Source: DASXAQ01 sp036406615
GTDB taxonomy: Bacteria; Actinomycetota; UBA4738
DNA length: 52,571 bases
NCBI GenBank assembly: GCA_036406615.1
Contig: DASXAQ010000091.1
Coordinates: 1-52,571 of the forward strand
Direction: 5' to 3'
The notes under the pieces are model-generated. The model had not been told where the DNA came from. It did no database searches and saw nothing but the letters and a program-made list of their open reading frames with translations. The position numbers and the translations under genes are program-made. Positions 49,717 through 52,571 of the stretch are shown here, in pieces (the first letter of the stretch is position 1; the number at the start of each line of letters is the position of its first letter).

Positions 49717-50682
49717 GTGACCGAGCGCACGGCGGACACGTTCGAGGTTTCGCCCGGGATCACCGGCATCGACACGAAGATGATCGGGCGCTACCTCGTG
49801 ACCTCCGCGTACCTGCTGTCCGGTCCCGAACCGACGTTGGTCGAAACCGGGCCAAGCACGTCGGCCGAGGCGGTGCTGCGCGGCCTGCGGTCGTTGGACA
49901 TCGGCCGGGACGATCTCGCGCACATCGTCGTGACCCACATCCACCTGGATCACGCGGGCGGGGCCGGCACGCTGGCCAGCGCGTTCCCGAAGGCCACCGT
50001 GTGGGTGCACGATCATGGGGCGCCACACCTCGCCAACCCCACCCGGCTCGTGGCGAGCACGGAGCGGACGTACGGACCCGATCGCGCACGCGCGTTCTTC
50101 GGCGAGGTCCGCCCAACCGCCCCCGAGCGGCTTCGATCCGTCGTCGACGGAGACGTGATCGCGCTCGGGGATCGAACGCTCGACGTCGTGTACACGCCGG
50201 GCCACGCGTCGCACCACGTGGCCCTGGTCGACTCCGCAACCGGCGCGCTGTTCACCGGGGACGCGATCGGCGTCCACCTTCCGGATGCGCGCGTCCTTCG
50301 TCCGGCCACCCCGCCGCCGGAGTTCGACGTGGACAAGGCGGTCGACAGCATCGTGCGCATCAGGTCGCGCGCCCGGTCGGTGCTGCTGCTGTCGCACTTC
50401 GGCGCCGTCTCGGATGTCGAGGCGATCTGCGATCTGGCGATCGCGCGCATCCGCGACTGGGCGACGACGGTCCGAGACGCGATGCTGGCGAAGGAGGACC
50501 GCGATGCGATCGTCGGACGGCTGGAACAGCTTGGGGCGCAGGAATATCAGACAGACGCGGGGGCGGAGATCGACATGGAACGGTACGACCTCCTGTCGAG
50601 CATCCAGATCAACACGGACGGCCTGATGCGCTACTGGAAGAAGCGATGGGAGGCCGAGGGCGACCCTACCCCCCAGGCCTGA
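49717..50682 (+). CDS. MBL-fold metallo-hydrolase
   Basis: A 321-residue metallo-beta-lactamase-fold enzyme with the full set of metal ligands: THIHLDH (residues 73-79), YTPGHASHH, LFTGDAIG with the bridging Asp, and LLSHFG. The C-terminal 90 residues are helical (AIARIRDWATTVRDAML) and end in RYWKKRWE, as in uncharacterised SoxH/quinoprotein-relay-like hydrolases. Start GTG is chosen from the TAGACT box 7 nt upstream. It differs from the MBL protein at 880-1569 in size and in retaining the Asp. Confidence 0.85.
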   Translation: MTERTADTFEVSPGITGIDTKMIGRYLVTSAYLLSGPEPTLVETGPSTSAEAVLRGLRSLDIGRDDLAHIVVTHIHLDHAGGAGTLASAFPKATVWVHDHGAPHLANPTRLVASTERTYGPDRARAFFGEVRPTAPERLRSVVDGDVIALGDRTLDVVYTPGHASHHVALVDSATGALFTGDAIGVHLPDARVLRPATPPPEFDVDKAVDSIVRIRSRARSVLLLSHFGAVSDVEAICDLAIARIRDWATTVRDAMLAKEDRDAIVGRLEQLGAQEYQTDAGAEIDMERYDLLSSIQINTDGLMRYWKKRWEAEGDPTPQA

Positions 50683-50752
50683 TGCGGGCCATCACGCCGC
50701 CGGTCGAAACGGTCATCGTGCTTCTTCTCCAGGCGGTCGCCCCGTTGGGGGA

Positions 50753-52021
50753 TCAGCCGCCGAGGGCGGCCAGCCGCTCAGCTGCGTCGTACGCCCCGGG
50801 CTCGTGCCGCACGATGCGCCGGAACTCCGCCGCCGCCTCCCGGGGCCGTCCCGCGCGCTGCAGGACGTCGCCGGTCACGTACCACAGGCGCAGATCCGAG
50901 GGGTGGGTGGCGCCGGACTTGACCGGGAACGACCGAAGCAGCCCCACCGCCTCCGCGTAGCGACCAAGATCCGCCAGCGCGGACGCGCCAACGACCGCCG
51001 CCTCAGCCCGTGACGCCTCGGAGATCCTCGCGCGGACCGCGTCGCGCGCGACCGGCACGGCTTTCTCGGGGGCGCCCACGGCGCGATACGAATCGGCGAT
51101 CAGATGGTTCTGATCGAGCCGGCCGGTGATGCGCCGGTACGCCTGGAGCTCGCGAAGCGCCTCCCGGTAGCGGCCGGCGCGGTACAGGCCGATCCCAAGG
51201 ACCTCGCGGACCGCCCCCGACCGCGGGGCGAGCGCCTTCGCCTGCTCCGCCGCCTGGACGGCGGCCGCGCCACGATCCCGTTCGAGGAGCTCGCGCGCGC
51301 GTTCGAACGATTCGGCCGCGGCCTCCGCCTGCGATGGACGAACCGCCGACCGCCGGACCTCGTCCACCAGGCGGTCTCGACCCCCTCCGCCCGACGCCGT
51401 CCTCGCGCGATCCTTCGCGCCGGCCCGGGCGCCGGGAGCCGGCCCGTAGCCGGAGGTTCGCCTGGATGCACTGCCGGAACGAGCCCTGGACGACGGCGCG
51501 GCGCGAGGCTTCCTGACATCCGACCGTGGAGGCCGCCGGGCCACTCCCGATGCGGTTCGCGACGTCGATCCGGTCGCGCCCGTCCGACTCGCCTTGTCCC
51601 GGGGCGCCCCCGAGCGCCCGGGCTTGCGCCCGCCCGAGGTTGCCGGCTTGCCTCGTCCGCCGGAGGATACTGCCGAGTCACCGCCGCGTCGTCCGCGGAA
51701 GGATGTGGCCGAATCGCGGTCGCTGTGTCCGTGGGAAGCCTTCCCGGCATGCCCGCCGCCCTTGCCGGACGACGCCTGGCCGGCGCGGCTCGCCGTGCCG
51801 CGGTACGAAGCCCCTCCACGTCCACCGCCGGCCTGCCGCGCGCTCCCTCCCGGGGCCGCGCCCCGCGCAGAGCCTCGGCTCGCGCCGGTCCCGCCGCGTC
51901 CACGGTGGGAAGACCCTCCACTCGCGCCGGTCCCCCGGGTTCCACCGCGCGAGCCGCCCTTGCTTCCCCGGCCGGATCCGGCACCGGAGGTTCGTTTTCG
52001 ATTCGCGCCGCGCTCGGCCAT
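50753..52021 (-). CDS. Protein with long basic Gly/Ser/Arg-rich disordered region and C-terminal TPRs
   Basis: A 422-residue protein. Residues 1 to about 215 are nearly all Gly, Ser, Arg, Ala, Thr and Lys, with RGG/RGS-like patches (GSRGGTRG, HRGRGG, SFRGRRGG), strongly basic and disordered. From about 230 to the end are TPR-like helices (ALAPRSGAVREVLGIGLYRAGRYREALRELQ). RGG-like tails usually bind RNA. The ATG at 52021 is 25 nt past the rRNA terminator stem on the same strand, so read-through from the rRNA operon may express it. The N-terminal composition could be overestimated if the start is internal. Confidence 0.65.
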   Translation of the reverse strand: MAERGANRKRTSGAGSGRGSKGGSRGGTRGTGASGGSSHRGRGGTGASRGSARGAAPGGSARQAGGGRGGASYRGTASRAGQASSGKGGGHAGKASHGHSDRDSATSFRGRRGGDSAVSSGGRGKPATSGGRKPGRSGAPRDKASRTGATGSTSRTASGVARRPPRSDVRKPRAAPSSRARSGSASRRTSGYGPAPGARAGAKDRARTASGGGGRDRLVDEVRRSAVRPSQAEAAAESFERARELLERDRGAAAVQAAEQAKALAPRSGAVREVLGIGLYRAGRYREALRELQAYRRITGRLDQNHLIADSYRAVGAPEKAVPVARDAVRARISEASRAEAAVVGASALADLGRYAEAVGLLRSFPVKSGATHPSDLRLWYVTGDVLQRAGRPREAAAEFRRIVRHEPGAYDAAERLAALGG

Positions 52022-52045
52022 GCCCGTCACGATACCGAGAAACGC

Positions 52046-52075
52046 AGAAGGGCCCCGGCGAACCGGGGCCCTTCT
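52046..52075 (-). terminator. rRNA operon terminator with UUCG tetraloop
   Basis: A perfect 13-bp stem (AGAAGGGCCCCGG paired with its complement) closed by TTCG on the minus strand, 10 nt after the 5S 3' end. The following bases are GCGTTTCTC, a weak T-run. On the plus strand the loop is CGAA. Confidence 0.8.
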
Positions 52076-52084
52076 CGAGATGTC

Positions 52085-52198
52085 TCGGCGGCGACCTACT
52101 CTCCCACCCCGTCTCCAGGGCAGTACCATCGGCGCTGGAGGGCTTAACTTCCGGGTTCGGAATGGGACCGGGTGTTCCCCCTCCGCTGTGGCCACCGA
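52085..52198 (-). rRNA. rrf: 5S ribosomal RNA
   Basis: About 114 nt. The 5' GGTGGC and 3' GCCGCC ends pair as helix I, and the internal segments CCCATTCCGAACCCGGAAGTT and GATGGTACTGC are diagnostic for bacterial 5S. End positions are accurate to a few bases. It follows the 23S gene after a spacer of about 115 nt. Confidence 0.95.
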
Positions 52199-52315
52199 AA
52201 CGGCGCCTCCTCGCGCGTGGGGGCCGGTGGAACCGAAACCCCTGGCGCGCAAGGAATACCGCGAGGGTGCGAGCGTCCGGAGCGAACCCCGGAACTCGAT
52301 AGCGAGCGCGAGCAA

Positions 52316-52571
52316 AGATCAAGTCCTCGGCCTATTAGTACCGGTCGGCTGAACACGTTGCCGTGCGTACACCTCCGGCCTATCTACCTCGTAGTCTCCG
52401 AGGGGCCTTACTCCTCGATGGGATGGGAGACCTCATCTTGGGGCGAGCTTCGCACTTAGATGCTTTCAGCGCTTATCCCTGCCGTACGTGGCTAACCAGC
52501 CGTGCCGCTGGCGCGACAACTGGCACACCAGAGGTACGTCCGCCCCGGTCCTCTCGTACTGGGGGCAGCTC
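52316..52571 (-). rRNA. rrl: 23S ribosomal RNA, 3' end (partial)
   Basis: The last 256 nt or so of 23S. The sarcin-ricin loop AGTACGAGAGGACCGG is at 52545-52560 on the minus strand, and CCGGTACTAATAGGCCGAGG near 52330 is the conserved 3' domain end. The gene continues beyond the right edge. The exact 3' end was placed at the end of helix 1 by similarity. Confidence 0.95.

Noticed and set aside
1..52571. CRISPR arrays, insertion sequences, prophage or defence islands
   Set aside because: No regularly spaced repeats, transposase or integrase other than XerD, or phage structural genes were seen.

Overview
The window reads as a stretch of chromosome from a GC-rich actinobacterium (Actinomycetota), probably not a close relative of Mycobacterium or Streptomyces. 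The evidence is gene content and order. Two blocks that lie about 110 genes apart in Mycobacterium tuberculosis are joined here on one strand: tlyA, nadK, recN, steA, steB, pyrG, xerD, scpA, scpB, rluB, cmk, der (compare Rv1694-Rv1713) and pgsA, gcvH, FHA/GarA-like, FtsR-like MerR, DUF151 nuclease, MerR, Rv1831-like protein, glycine decarboxylase (compare Rv1822-Rv1832). DUF4193, the Lnt-Ppm1 fusion and SteA/SteB are also actinobacterial hallmarks. Many starts lie 6-7 nt downstream of a TANNNT box, which fits the frequent leaderless transcription known in this phylum. The species cannot be named from the sequence.

Layout. 1-4402: end of a lysine 2,3-aminomutase-like radical SAM gene, then an MBL hydrolase, a YjbQ protein, an amidohydrolase, a GNAT and a small membrane protein. 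4424-10922 (minus): a DNA-end-processing run in the order nurA, herA, sbcD, sbcC, which recalls the archaeal NurA-HerA-Mre11-Rad50 set. 10923-11333: the only long gene-free stretch, with a good sigma-70-type promoter and a foldable transcript ending in a T-run. 11334-16105 (plus): DUF4193 protein, Lnt-Ppm1 fusion, a secreted propeller-like lipoprotein and a peroxiredoxin.

16137-43633 (minus): the large housekeeping run. It covers, from low to high coordinate, a two-subunit glycine decarboxylase, regulators, DUF151 nuclease, hpt, a D,D-carboxypeptidase, GarA-like FHA, gcvH, pgsA with tRNA-Pro, der/cmk/rluB, scpB/scpA, an S2P-like pseudoprotease, deoB, xerD, ald, pyrG, two glycosyl/phosphoglycosyl transferases, steB, steA, a LytM-like protein, recN, nadK, tlyA and a phasin-like protein. 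Many junctions are ATGA/GTGA overlaps, indicating operons. Themes are central metabolism with FHA control, cell division and envelope, chromosome segregation and repair.

43746-46134 (plus): SCP2-domain protein, alpha/beta hydrolase, rhomboid. 46183-48002 (minus): HAD-GNAT fusion and a TPR protein. 48027-50682: DUF1015 protein, an SSB-like protein (minus) and a second MBL hydrolase. 50753-52571 (minus): the 3' end of an rRNA operon (23S partial, 5S, UUCG-loop terminator), followed at once by a gene for a protein with a long basic Gly/Ser/Arg-rich tail and TPRs. No CRISPR array, IS element or prophage gene was seen.
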